From contig JAQGNU010000189.1 in assembly GCA_028291645.1 (NCBI GenBank), positions 1 to 34,055 on the forward strand: DNA of 34,055 bases, read 5' to 3'. Source of the stretch: Nevskia sp. Lineage in GTDB: Bacteria > Pseudomonadota > Gammaproteobacteria > Nevskiales > Nevskiaceae. Shown piece after piece: positions 24,255 to 31,797 of the stretch; position 1 is the first letter of the stretch, and every line of letters begins with the position of its first letter. Both the position numbers and the translations under genes were made by a program. The notes beneath the pieces are model-generated. The model saw only the letters and a program-made list of their open reading frames with translations, ran no database searches and was not told the origin of the DNA.

Positions 24255-24980
24255 TCACCCCGCTGCCTGTTGAGGCGCAATCCTGCGCAACTGCGCTTTC
24301 CCGGCCGTGTTGATGCCTTCCCGCCAAGATCGGTTGGTCCAGTAGTACCCCGCCAGCGAATCCAAAGAATCCCGCGCAATGCGCAGCGAAGCCGACCCGT
24401 AGTAGCTGTCGTGGTCAGTGGCGACGATGGGATCGGGAACTCGCCCCTCGTAAACATAGTGGAACCAGAAGCACCCGTCTCGGCGACGCGACTCCAGTGC
24501 TGCTGCGACGACGAAGCTTTCGGAGCGGGATGCCTCTTGCGTGTCGGGAAGGTAGTGCGCCTCAATGCCAAACAGGCCCAGCTTGATGGTCAATCTCCCG
24601 GTCACCGTGAGCAGTTCATTCGTGTCTTGCGCGGCGTTGGTCTGCTCATCGCGGCCTTCGATACAGTCGAGCATGCGCTTCTGGATGGACCAGTTGCTCG
24701 ACGTTTCAAGCTGGAATTCCCCGTTCAGATTGGGGGCAAGCCACCAATTCAGCGCGGGGATCTTCCGCCACAACCAGTTCACCGTCCGAGGGTGGCCAAG
24801 TGCTGCTAGGAAGATGCCGGTCAGGCTGATCGATCCGAGCGCCACGGACGCCCAGCCCCAGCTTTCTTGAAACAGGGCAATCAGCACCAAATAAGTGAAA
24901 AGCGCCCAAGCCGCGAAGCCCAGGGCCAGCGCTGCCAGAACGACGTAGACAAGTTTGTCCTTTTGTATTACTGTCAGCAT
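24255..24980 (-). CDS. cap15: Cap15-like two-TM beta-barrel effector
   Basis: The 241-residue protein has two N-terminal transmembrane helices (about residues 10-36 and 43-61). They are followed by a soluble region, rich in predicted beta strands, from about residue 75 to 220 (LNGEFQLETSSNW, TVTGRLTIKLGLFGIEAHYL, CFWFHYVYEG, YYGSASLRI). This is the architecture of Cap15, a CBASS effector whose eight-stranded barrel binds a cyclic dinucleotide and whose helices disrupt the inner membrane. It is the first gene of the minus-strand arm, 90 bp from the divergent CD-NTase. I assign it on architecture and context; a generic SMODS-associated 2TM protein is the alternative. Confidence 0.75.
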   Translation of the reverse strand: MLTVIQKDKLVYVVLAALALGFAAWALFTYLVLIALFQESWGWASVALGSISLTGIFLAALGHPRTVNWLWRKIPALNWWLAPNLNGEFQLETSSNWSIQKRMLDCIEGRDEQTNAAQDTNELLTVTGRLTIKLGLFGIEAHYLPDTQEASRSESFVVAAALESRRRDGCFWFHYVYEGRVPDPIVATDHDSYYGSASLRIARDSLDSLAGYYWTNRSWREGINTAGKAQLRRIAPQQAAG

Positions 24981-25070
24981 GGGAGGGTATCCCCACTAGA
25001 TATTGTGATTTTCTGGTCGCCCGACACAATGGAGTGTGCCGCAAGCGCCCCTTGTTGTCGAGGTGTGACT
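24981..25070. promoter_or_regulatory. Divergent promoter region of the two CBASS arms
   Basis: Ninety bases separate the cap15 ATG and the CD-NTase GTG and must hold both promoters. It contains an inverted pair ATTGTG (25002-25007) and CACAAT (25025-25030), with a small GTCG/CGAC dyad between them, which could be an operator. No strong -35/-10 pairs are visible. AGGTG just before the GTG is the CD-NTase ribosome binding site. Confidence 0.4.
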
Positions 25071-26228
25071 GTGTCCGAACTAAACTTGGCTACGTTGTTT
25101 GACGATTCCTCCGAGCCCTCGCTCCTTCCTCGCGCCGAACTGAGTAGTGCCGACGATGAGCAGCTCCGCACCGCTCGCACGACCATCCGACAGCGGCTGC
25201 GAAGCGAGTTGCCCCACAGCCTGCGAGACCCGGCGCGCGCCGCGCCCGTCAAGACCCCACGGTTCTTCACCCAGGGCTCATTCAGCTACAAAACCATCAT
25301 CACCCCGATTCGTCCGCCAGAGCAGCAGGCAGACCTAGACGACGGCGTATACCTGCCGCTTGGGGACATCAAAGCACACAGGCCTTCCGTCGCGAGCGAC
25401 AAGTTCATCGAAGCCACCGATGACATTCTTCGGCGCTTGGCTGCCGAGGAAAAGTGGACCTTCAACGACAAGAACCCCTGCTGCAGCCGCCTGGTCATCG
25501 CCGAGAACAAGCACGTGGATGTACCGCGTTATTGCATGCCCGACCAGCAGTTTGAGCTGCTTGTCGAGAAGGCCGCTGCGCTAGAGGGAATGACGCTGGA
25601 TAGCGCGCGCGCCGACAGCGACGACAGGTGGGAACTGATGCCTACATCCAACGTTTTGCTCGCGCATCGGGAGGATGGGTGGATCAAGTCAGATCCGCGG
25701 CCCATCTCCGAGTGGATCGAGACCACGGCCAACCTCCGCGGTAGTCATTTCCGCAAGATCATCAAAATCCTGAAGTCCTGGCGTGATTTTCAGACATGGG
25801 CGAATGGAGGTGATCCGAAATCGATCTTGCTCATGGCCTTGGTTCATCACGCCCAGTGGCAGCAGTTCGATCGGCGAATCGACAAGACCCTGCTCCATGT
25901 GGTCAAGCAAATCCCAGCCCTCCTAGCCCGCCCGGTGATGAACCCGGCTGCGTTCGATGGTTCGGCCGACGAGCCTGATTTGAGCAAACGCCTTGACGAA
26001 GACGGTATTCGCGCGGAAGTAAGCAAGCGTTTCGCTGCCCTGGCCCGAGACCTCGAAGATGCACAGCTCAAGTGTGGCGATCCTGACACGGCGATCGCGC
26101 TGCTCCGCAACCAATTCGGCGCACGCATACCGGCAGACCCGGCGCGCATCGCCGAGGTCACGGTCGAGGCGGCACCTGCCATTGCCATGAGGTCGCAACC
26201 ACCGGTTCGTCGCACCCAAGCCGGTTGA
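25071..26228 (+). CDS. DncV-like CD-NTase (cyclic dinucleotide or trinucleotide synthase of CBASS)
   Basis: The product has 385 residues. The nucleotidyltransferase core has FFTQGSFSYKT (GS at 69-70), the metal-binding motif ADLDDGVYLP (D88, D90) and a third carboxylate in KHVDVPRY (D150). The DLDDGVYLP form is typical of DncV and its relatives. On phage infection such enzymes make a cyclic nucleotide that activates effectors. The GTG at 25071 has AGGTG at a spacing of 5; an ATG 42 bp upstream lacks a ribosome binding site. The protein ends in glycine (VRRTQAG), which suits attachment by Cap2 through the C-terminus. Its stop overlaps the cap2 start. The exact clade and product cannot be read from sequence. 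Confidence 0.9.
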   Translation: MSELNLATLFDDSSEPSLLPRAELSSADDEQLRTARTTIRQRLRSELPHSLRDPARAAPVKTPRFFTQGSFSYKTIITPIRPPEQQADLDDGVYLPLGDIKAHRPSVASDKFIEATDDILRRLAAEEKWTFNDKNPCCSRLVIAENKHVDVPRYCMPDQQFELLVEKAAALEGMTLDSARADSDDRWELMPTSNVLLAHREDGWIKSDPRPISEWIETTANLRGSHFRKIIKILKSWRDFQTWANGGDPKSILLMALVHHAQWQQFDRRIDKTLLHVVKQIPALLARPVMNPAAFDGSADEPDLSKRLDEDGIRAEVSKRFAALARDLEDAQLKCGDPDTAIALLRNQFGARIPADPARIAEVTVEAAPAIAMRSQPPVRRTQAG

Positions 26229-27916
26229 ATCGGTTCGATTTGCCGAGGATCACCACAGGCCTGGCGCAGGCCCGTGATTTTCGGCCGTACTATGATGCGA
26301 AAGCGCCCAAGGCTCTGGCTTACCGCGGCAATCTGAGCGTTTCCGGCAGAGTGCTCGCGGTACAGCTCGAACTGCGGGACAACGACATTGTCCAGCTTCC
26401 GAAAATCCGGCTGCTAGACCCGCCGACTGAATTGCGGTTCGGGGCACCGCACATCGAATCCGACGGCTGCGTGTGCTACGCCAGCCCCGCCACCTACGTT
26501 ATCGATCGGGGCTTCGTCCTGGAAAGCCTCGTGGGATGCATCGATCAAGCAGCCACGGTCCTATCCGACATTCTGGAAGGAAGGGCGGCGACCGATCCGG
26601 CCAACGAGTTTCTCGCGTACTGGCAGGGCACGCCAGTGCTGGTGGACATCGATCCACGGTTCGGCGCCGACGCCGGCTGCATAGGCAGCTTAAAACTTCG
26701 TGGCGGCGCGGTGCAGATCATCGCGGACGACGCGGCCGCACTGACAAAACGGTTCGGCAATTTGGTTGTGCCGAATTCCACCGTTGAGATCGTTGTCGGA
26801 AGGATTCAATCGACCCAGGCAGCAATCCCGGCGTCCGCCCCCTGGCCGCCGAAAACGATGAAAGACTTAGTCCGATGGTTGGCGAAATCGCAGCCCGATG
26901 TACTGCCGGCACTTGCGAAAGCCGTCGCCCGCGCCTTCAACCAGCGGCAGCGCGACATTACTGTATTTGTTCGGGCCGCCGGCAGTCTCTACGCCTTTCG
27001 CGCACCGCTCAGCAAGCGCTCCAGTTTCCACTCCGCACAAGGTTTCGCTACCGCGATGGTTGGAGAAACCGCTGTCGCCGCTATCACATCTATTAAGCGT
27101 CTGACCCCGAACATGGTGACTGAATCGTTTATAGCAACGCGCAACTTGTTGCCTGGTCAGCCTGGCTTCCTCGGCAAGCGATTTGCGCTCGTGGGCTGCG
27201 GGGCTATCGGAGGCTTTCTGGCCGCAGCGCTGGTAAGGTCAGGAGCAGGCATGGGCGGCGGCAGCCTGTCCCTGATCGATCCTGACCGACTAGGTGCCGG
27301 TAACTTGGGGCGGCATTACCTCGGCTTGCCAGATCTCGACGCGCCAAAAGCCGATGCCCTGCGGGCGCAGTTGATCCGCGACTATCCTGGAGTTTCGGTG
27401 TCCGCCGTACCGCGATTCGTTGAATCTCTCAGCAACCTCACCGGCTATGATCTCGTCATCAATGCAGCAGGCATTGAATCGGTGAGCGACTGGCTCAGCC
27501 ACACCTTTCGGTCTGGGGGTTTCCCTCCAGTGCTGCACGCGTGGATTGAAGGTAATGGAGCGGTCGCTGTGGCCTACTTGGAAGACCGGCCGGACTTGGC
27601 TTGCTGCCGCTGTTTTCGAACCGCCGCACCTGGAGGCCAGTCAATATTTTTGAGAGACGACTACGAAGTGAAGGAGTCAACCGCTGGTGGCTGTGATGGA
27701 TTGTTCGTGCCGTTTTCCGTCGCGGCAGTTCTGCACGCGACGGCATTGGCGACCCAGTTGTCGCTGGACTGGTTGGCAAGCCGCCAATCGCCCCGCCTGA
27801 GAGTAACGATCTGCGACCCACAGGAGCCGCGAGCCGTTGAAAACCATGATCCCGCCAAGCGCTCCGCCTGCCCCCTTTGTTCAGTCACCGGCTCTGACCT
27901 ATCAGATAACGGCTAA
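26225..27916 (+). CDS. cap2: Cap2-like E2-E1 fusion (ubiquitin-type transferase of CBASS)
   Basis: The 563-residue protein has an N-terminal E2-like domain with a candidate catalytic cysteine in SDGCVCYAS (C82 or C84) and a C-terminal ThiF/E1 adenylation domain. The E1 part has the nucleotide loop VGCGAIGG (residues 323-330), IDPDRLGAGNLGRHYLG, and a candidate catalytic cysteine in TAGGCDGLF (C490). Cysteines at 461/463 and 549/552 could hold zinc. In type II CBASS, Cap2 activates the C-terminus of the CD-NTase and conjugates it to targets, priming cyclase activity. The TTG start overlaps the CD-NTase stop (TTGA), which implies coupled translation. The gene overlaps cap3. Confidence 0.9.
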   Translation: MNRFDLPRITTGLAQARDFRPYYDAKAPKALAYRGNLSVSGRVLAVQLELRDNDIVQLPKIRLLDPPTELRFGAPHIESDGCVCYASPATYVIDRGFVLESLVGCIDQAATVLSDILEGRAATDPANEFLAYWQGTPVLVDIDPRFGADAGCIGSLKLRGGAVQIIADDAAALTKRFGNLVVPNSTVEIVVGRIQSTQAAIPASAPWPPKTMKDLVRWLAKSQPDVLPALAKAVARAFNQRQRDITVFVRAAGSLYAFRAPLSKRSSFHSAQGFATAMVGETAVAAITSIKRLTPNMVTESFIATRNLLPGQPGFLGKRFALVGCGAIGGFLAAALVRSGAGMGGGSLSLIDPDRLGAGNLGRHYLGLPDLDAPKADALRAQLIRDYPGVSVSAVPRFVESLSNLTGYDLVINAAGIESVSDWLSHTFRSGGFPPVLHAWIEGNGAVAVAYLEDRPDLACCRCFRTAAPGGQSIFLRDDYEVKESTAGGCDGLFVPFSVAAVLHATALATQLSLDWLASRQSPRLRVTICDPQEPRAVENHDPAKRSACPLCSVTGSDLSDNG

Positions 27917-28367
27917 CGGTCCGTTTCTGCTCATCCGGCCGGAGGTGTTAGACCTCGTTGATCGGTTCCGACAGATTGGGGCGGATGACTCTGAAGCCGG
28001 TGGAATCCTTCTTGGCATAAGGAAAGAGGGCGGCCATATCGAAGTCGTGTCTGCGACAGAGCCAACTACACACGATCGCCGCAGGAGATTTTTCTTCTTC
28101 AGGGATTCCAAAGGCCACAAAGAAAAAGCGGATGCTGTCTGGATGGAATCGAAGGGCCTTTGCCACTACGTTGGGGAATGGCACACCCACGCCGAGGACC
28201 GGCCGTCACCTTCATGCTTAGATCGTTTCGAGTGGAAAAAGCTGGCAAAGCACGTCAAGCCTTTGCCACTGGTGATGATCGTCGTGGGGCGGCGCGCAAT
28301 TTGGGTTGGTGCCGTTGATTGCAGGAGTGTGATGGAATGCCGGGGATTGACGTCCACACGCAATTAA
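27837..28367 (+). CDS. cap3: Cap3-like JAMM isopeptidase
   Basis: The protein has about 176 residues with an intact JAMM/MPN+ zinc-protease motif. Glu53 lies in EAGGILLG, and EWHTHAEDRPSPSCLD supplies H116, H118, S126 and D129 with the HxH-x7-S-x2-D spacing. Cap3 removes the CD-NTase from its conjugates and so counteracts Cap2. I start it at the TTG at 27837, which has AGGAG 10 bases upstream; the ATG at 27846 is the alternative. It overlaps the end of cap2 by 80 bp in another frame. There is no ubiquitin-like protein in the locus, as is usual for type II CBASS, where the cyclase itself is the modifier. Confidence 0.9.
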   Translation: MKTMIPPSAPPAPFVQSPALTYQITANGPFLLIRPEVLDLVDRFRQIGADDSEAGGILLGIRKEGGHIEVVSATEPTTHDRRRRFFFFRDSKGHKEKADAVWMESKGLCHYVGEWHTHAEDRPSPSCLDRFEWKKLAKHVKPLPLVMIVVGRRAIWVGAVDCRSVMECRGLTSTRN

Positions 28368-28460
28368 CTTGTCTGGCGCCAAATTGTCCATAGTGTTGGG
28401 ACGACACACACGTGTGCCCTGCTGTTAACCTTGTCTTTATAGTAACGTTTATGATACCTT

Positions 28461-28802
28461 ATGATCGAAGTTCGTGAGTATCTTGACCTGCAGGATCGGT
28501 CACCTTTTGCAGCATGGTTCACCGGCCTGAATGCCAGGGCCGCCGCCAAGATTGCGGTGCATCTCAAGCGGATTGAATTGGGCAATTTGTCCAATGTGGA
28601 ACCGGTCGGCGAAGGTGTATTGGAAAAGAAAATCGACTGGGGCCCTGGGTACCGCATTTACTTCGGACGTGATGGCGACACGCTGGTCGTATTACTTGCT
28701 GGAAGCGAGAAATCGGATCAGCAAAAAGCAATCCGGCACGCGCAAGCAGCTTGGCAGGACTATCGGAAACGCAGGAGATCAATTCAACATGGCACTCACT
28801 AG
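28461..28802 (+). CDS. RelE/HigB-type toxin (phage Gp49-like)
   Basis: The 113-residue protein fits the killer-protein family of the RelE/ParE superfamily that occurs in toxin-first modules. Visible features are the opening MIEVREYLDLQDRSPFAAW, basic helices (LNARAAAKIAVHLKRIE), the strand pair VLEKKIDWGPGYRIYF and the C-terminal LVVLLAGSEKSDQQKAI. Such toxins usually cleave mRNA at the ribosome. The ATG lies close to a possible TATGAT -10 box, so the leader is very short. It overlaps the antitoxin gene by 14 bp. It sits between the defense locus and the mobilization genes, a position that fits element maintenance or accessory defense. Confidence 0.88.
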   Translation: MIEVREYLDLQDRSPFAAWFTGLNARAAAKIAVHLKRIELGNLSNVEPVGEGVLEKKIDWGPGYRIYFGRDGDTLVVLLAGSEKSDQQKAIRHAQAAWQDYRKRRRSIQHGTH

Positions 28803-29112
28803 AAGTTTTACCGAAACAGTCAAAGCCCGTGCACAGGCGGATGCCGAGTTCCGTCGTGAACTATTGCGCGAAGCCCTGGAAACACTGTTAGAAGGCGATC
28901 TGGATGTCGGCAAGGCTGTGCTAAGGGATTACATCAACGCCACCATCGGTTTTGAAGCACTGTCCCTGGTCGTCGGGACGCCTCCTAAGAGCCTGCATCG
29001 CATGCTCGCTCCCCGCGGCAATCCAAGTTCGGCGAATCTGTTTGGCATTATTTCGGCGCTTCGGGAATCGGAGCACGTTCGACTCGAAGTATCATTTGCC
29101 GACGCAGCTTGA
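28789..29112 (+). CDS. HigA-type antitoxin with helix-turn-helix
   Basis: The 107-residue partner of the preceding toxin starts MALTRSFTETVKARAQADAE and has a helix-turn-helix region in the second half (about residues 50-95: FEALSLVVGTPPKSLHRML, then NLFGIISALR). This layout is the one found in antitoxins encoded downstream of Gp49-like toxins. The ATG at 28789 has AGGAG 11 bases upstream and overlaps the end of the toxin gene; longer frames upstream overlap the toxin and are rejected. The antitoxin should neutralise the toxin and repress the operon; the CACACGTGTG palindrome at 28407-28416, before the toxin gene, is a possible operator. Confidence 0.85.
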   Translation: MALTRSFTETVKARAQADAEFRRELLREALETLLEGDLDVGKAVLRDYINATIGFEALSLVVGTPPKSLHRMLAPRGNPSSANLFGIISALRESEHVRLEVSFADAA

Positions 29113-29209
29113 TCGCCGACCCAGTGCGCGATCACCAAGGGGGCAATCCAGCGTTATCCGGATGCGGCGGCGTACAGCACCGACTATCACCTCCTACGCC
29201 ACTTTTTAC

Positions 29210-30400
29210 TCAATCGCGTTCTAGGTCCGCCGCATCGCGATCGATGGAAGACGATCGTCGCTGCTGAATTTTCTGGGCAATCTTCTGGGCGCGCGTAGGC
29301 GTCGCTTGAACATCTTTGGCGAACTCGCGCAGCCGCTTCGCCGCGCCACTTAGTTGAGTGCGGCGGGTGTCGTCCTGGACTCGTTGCGCGGCTTCTTCAA
29401 GCTGAGTTGCCTGGCCTTGGAAATCCGCCACGATTCGCTGCGCATTGGTGGCACGCGCCACTTCCCAAGGCATCTTTGCCGCTGCGCCACGCCGCTCAGC
29501 AACGGTATGACGAACCAGCTTATCGTCCGTTCGCATTCGCAAGCCGGCCGCCTTCTGATTGAGCGCTTGCGCCCGCTTGGAATCGCCACGCGCGGACGCG
29601 AGTGCCGCGTCCGATAGCAGTCGCTCTTTGCGTGCGGCGAGCCCGCGCCGAACCTGTTCCCGCGTCCATCGTGTGGGACGCGGTGCGCCATACTTCACTA
29701 AGCCTCGTGATCGTGTCGGTGCTTTGCCGCGTTCCCATGCGCGGCTGGCATCGACTTCGATGCCGTTCCCCCGCGCAATCTCGGCAAATTGCTCCCGCCA
29801 GCGTTGCACCTCGGCCACATTGGTGTGCAGTCGCCGCCCCTGCCCGTCCATCATGCTGAGCACAACATGAACATGTGGCTGCCGGGTGTCATCGTGGCGT
29901 GCAAACAGATATTCGTGTCCTTTTTTACCGAAGCGCTCGGCCATAAACTCCTGCACACTTTTGCTCAACACTGCCCGGTCGGCGTCTGGGCCAGCGTCGA
30001 GGATGAAATGCGCGGTTACCCGTCGCTTGCGCGTGATCTCGGCGTTGGGTTCTTCCATCGTTGCTCCGGCTTGCGCGGTCCATAGCTGCACGCGTCGGCG
30101 CAGCTCGCGGACATCTTCGATCTGTTCCCCATTCTCGTCTTCCAGCGACAACTTGCCGTGCCGCGCGACATAACGGACATGCGCCAGTATTTTGTGTCCG
30201 CCATGTCCGTAACGGGTGATCTTGAGCACCGCCTGCGGATGCCGTTGCGCGATCCGCAAGCTGCGCGCCAGCTTTGCCTGACCTCCGTCCGGGTGACGAT
30301 ATTGTCTGAGGCCGGGGCCGAGTAAACGGCCGGTCTTTCCCTTACGACCAAGGGGCTGATCGCGCAGAAGCTCATCATCGCGATCGTCAGTCACGGCCAT
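29210..30400 (-). CDS. MOBP-type relaxase (conjugative nickase)
   Basis: The 396-residue relaxase nicks oriT and pilots the transferred strand. The candidate catalytic tyrosine is in ILAHVRYVARHG (Y77), and the metal-binding histidine triad is HDDTRQPHVHVV (H169, H176, H178). The region between them is less typical. The C-terminal half (from about residue 210) is a charged, helical, Arg/Ala-rich tail. It overlaps mobC by 14 bp on the same strand, so the two are coupled. Relaxase motifs of the PF03432 type are present, but assignment to a MOB subtype by eye is tentative. Confidence 0.88.
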   Translation of the reverse strand: MAVTDDRDDELLRDQPLGRKGKTGRLLGPGLRQYRHPDGGQAKLARSLRIAQRHPQAVLKITRYGHGGHKILAHVRYVARHGKLSLEDENGEQIEDVRELRRRVQLWTAQAGATMEEPNAEITRKRRVTAHFILDAGPDADRAVLSKSVQEFMAERFGKKGHEYLFARHDDTRQPHVHVVLSMMDGQGRRLHTNVAEVQRWREQFAEIARGNGIEVDASRAWERGKAPTRSRGLVKYGAPRPTRWTREQVRRGLAARKERLLSDAALASARGDSKRAQALNQKAAGLRMRTDDKLVRHTVAERRGAAAKMPWEVARATNAQRIVADFQGQATQLEEAAQRVQDDTRRTQLSGAAKRLREFAKDVQATPTRAQKIAQKIQQRRSSSIDRDAADLERD

Positions 30401-30788
30401 GCTCCGGCACCGTTCGCGCGCGTGCCGCAGCCACCATGCGGCGCCAGGTAAATTCGCTTTCGCTCAGCGATACTCGCAGTGCTTCAATCGTTTTGGCGAG
30501 ACTACGGGAAGCGCTGTCGCCGCGATTCAGTTGCCGTGCGATCTGGTTGAGATTGATGCCCGTCAGTCTTATCTGACGCGCCAGTTCCAGCACGGCCTGC
30601 TGCTCGCGGTCGAGTAGATCGACCCCGCCGGTGACCAGCTCGCGGATAGCCTTGCGCGCGAGCCGTGAACCACGGATACCGGTGTGGTCGGCAAGGACAT
30701 GCAAGGCCGCATGTTCATCCATCGTGAGGCGTAGCTGGAGCGTCTCGCTGCGCTTGCCGCGGCGTCTGACCGGCGTGTCGGTCAGCAT
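30387..30788 (-). CDS. mobC: MobC-like relaxosome accessory protein
   Basis: The 133-residue protein probably has an N-terminal ribbon-helix-helix DNA-binding part (KRSETLQLRLTMDEHAALH and SRLARKAIREL). The C-terminal MobC-type helix pair follows (LARQIRLTGINLNQIARQLN), a stretch typical of proteins that bind oriT and help the relaxase open the strands. It lies directly upstream of the relaxase gene and overlaps it by 14 bp. The region to its right, before the next plus-strand gene, is the natural place for oriT. Confidence 0.87.
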   Translation of the reverse strand: MLTDTPVRRRGKRSETLQLRLTMDEHAALHVLADHTGIRGSRLARKAIRELVTGGVDLLDREQQAVLELARQIRLTGINLNQIARQLNRGDSASRSLAKTIEALRVSLSESEFTWRRMVAAARARTVPEHGRD

Positions 30789-30844
30789 GCTTTGCAGTCT
30801 CGGTGCGGAGCACCGGCGGGCGCGCAGGAACGACGCGCGAACGC

Positions 30845-30900
30845 GGGAGAGTGCCCTGCACTCCCAGCAAAATGCACCACATTTTGCGTATCCGCGCCTT
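30845..30900. other. Candidate oriT
   Basis: Two inverted repeats lie side by side between mobC and a divergent gene. The first is GGGAGAGTGC...GCACTCCC (30845-30865). The second, GCAAAATG-CACCA-CATTTTGC, is a perfect 8-bp dyad (30867-30887). It is followed at once by GTATCCGCGCC, which resembles the TATCCTG-type nick region of MOBP plasmids but lacks the T. Location and structure fit an oriT; the nick position is not established. Confidence 0.5.
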
Positions 30901-31026
30901 CACGCTTTTCCCCACTTTTCGCCCGCCTCTCCGTGTTGAGACTGTTGGCCTTCTGACGCTCGCGCGCTAGCATCGCCGCCCCGCGGGTTGGAAGTAGTGC
31001 CCGCCGCCGAAGGAAAGAAGATACCG

Positions 31027-31260
31027 ATGGATCGTCTCACCGCATTCGGTTTGTTCGCTGTCACTGCGATGCTTCTGTGCTACGCACTGGAGCATCGCAA
31101 TCGGCGCTACATCCTCGGCTTCGCAGCAGCCTGTGCACTTGGTTCGGTGTACGGCTTCCTGCAAGGCGCGTGGCCCTTCGGCCTGGTTGAAGCGATCTGG
31201 TCCCTGGTGGCACTGCGGCGCTGGCGCAGCGCATCCCTGTCGTCTGCTCGTCTGATTTGA
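31027..31260 (+). CDS. Small two-TM membrane protein of the transfer region
   Basis: The 77-residue protein has two hydrophobic helices, the first FGLFAVTAMLLCYALE and the second around ILGFAAACALGSVYGFL, then a WPFGLVEAIWSLVALRRW stretch that may be amphipathic. An AAGGAAAG site precedes the ATG at 31027; the in-frame start at 30988 has none. It is the first gene to the right of the candidate oriT. Similar small proteins often accompany mobilization genes, but I do not know a function. Confidence 0.7.
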   Translation: MDRLTAFGLFAVTAMLLCYALEHRNRRYILGFAAACALGSVYGFLQGAWPFGLVEAIWSLVALRRWRSASLSSARLI

Positions 31261-31305
31261 TTCTTCATCCGGGCTCGCATCGATCGAGTCCAAGGAGCGT
31301 GTCGC

Positions 31306-31542
31306 ATGCCGAAGTCGATCCTCGTCGCCAAAGCCAAAACGGAAAAGTTCACCTGCCGCATCAGCCAAGAGCTGCACGGCCGCATCCAGGACGTGCAAGC
31401 CAAGCTCAAGATCTTGGGCAACGATGCGGTGTTCCCGCTCGATCAGATCGTGGAGGAAACACTGCAGCGTGCGACACGATTGGCGGAAACCGAACTGTCG
31501 AAGCGCAGTCCCGATGACCACTCGCCGCCGAGGATGAACTGA
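31306..31542 (+). CDS. Hypothetical 78-residue protein, possible DNA-binding
   Basis: The product starts MPKSILVAKAKTEKFTCRIS and has a strand followed by two helices (QELHGRIQDVQAKLKILG, then LDQIVEETLQRATRLAE), which could form a ribbon-helix-helix or other small DNA-binding fold. AAGGAG lies about 8 bases before the ATG. It lies 45 bp after the small membrane protein gene, in the same direction. A role in control of transfer is possible, but I do not recognise the family. Confidence 0.65.
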   Translation: MPKSILVAKAKTEKFTCRISQELHGRIQDVQAKLKILGNDAVFPLDQIVEETLQRATRLAETELSKRSPDDHSPPRMN

Positions 31543-31574
31543 GTGAACGAACACGTCACGCCCCATTCGCGCGA

Positions 31575-31793
31575 TCAACTCTGATAGCCGTGGGCGCATA
31601 GAACTTGGTTCATGTTGGCGCCTTCCCAGCTGCCGGGACGCCGCCAGGCGAGTGCGACATCTTCCAATAGCATCGCGGCGAGCTTCGAAAGATCGAGCGG
31701 GCCGTGGGTGTTCAATTCGTCTACTGCGAGCGAGTCGAGCAACTGCTGAATGAGCTTCGCATCCGCTTCTGAAATCTCGGTCGTGATGCGCAT
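31575..31793 (-). CDS. Hypothetical 72-residue protein
   Basis: An acidic, mostly helical product starting MRITTEISEADAKLIQQLLD. There is no signal peptide or TM helix. A GGAGC site lies 8 bases before the ATG. It follows the 129-residue gene after a 4-bp gap and so is the last gene of the minus-strand operon led by the lytic transglycosylase. No family is recognised. Confidence 0.6.
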   Translation of the reverse strand: MRITTEISEADAKLIQQLLDSLAVDELNTHGPLDLSKLAAMLLEDVALAWRRPGSWEGANMNQVLCAHGYQS

Positions 31794-31797
31794 GGTC

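Noticed and set aside
30967..31599. 210-residue minus-strand frame over the small transfer genes
   Set aside because: The two plus-strand genes have strong ribosome binding sites and protein-like sequences; this frame has neither.
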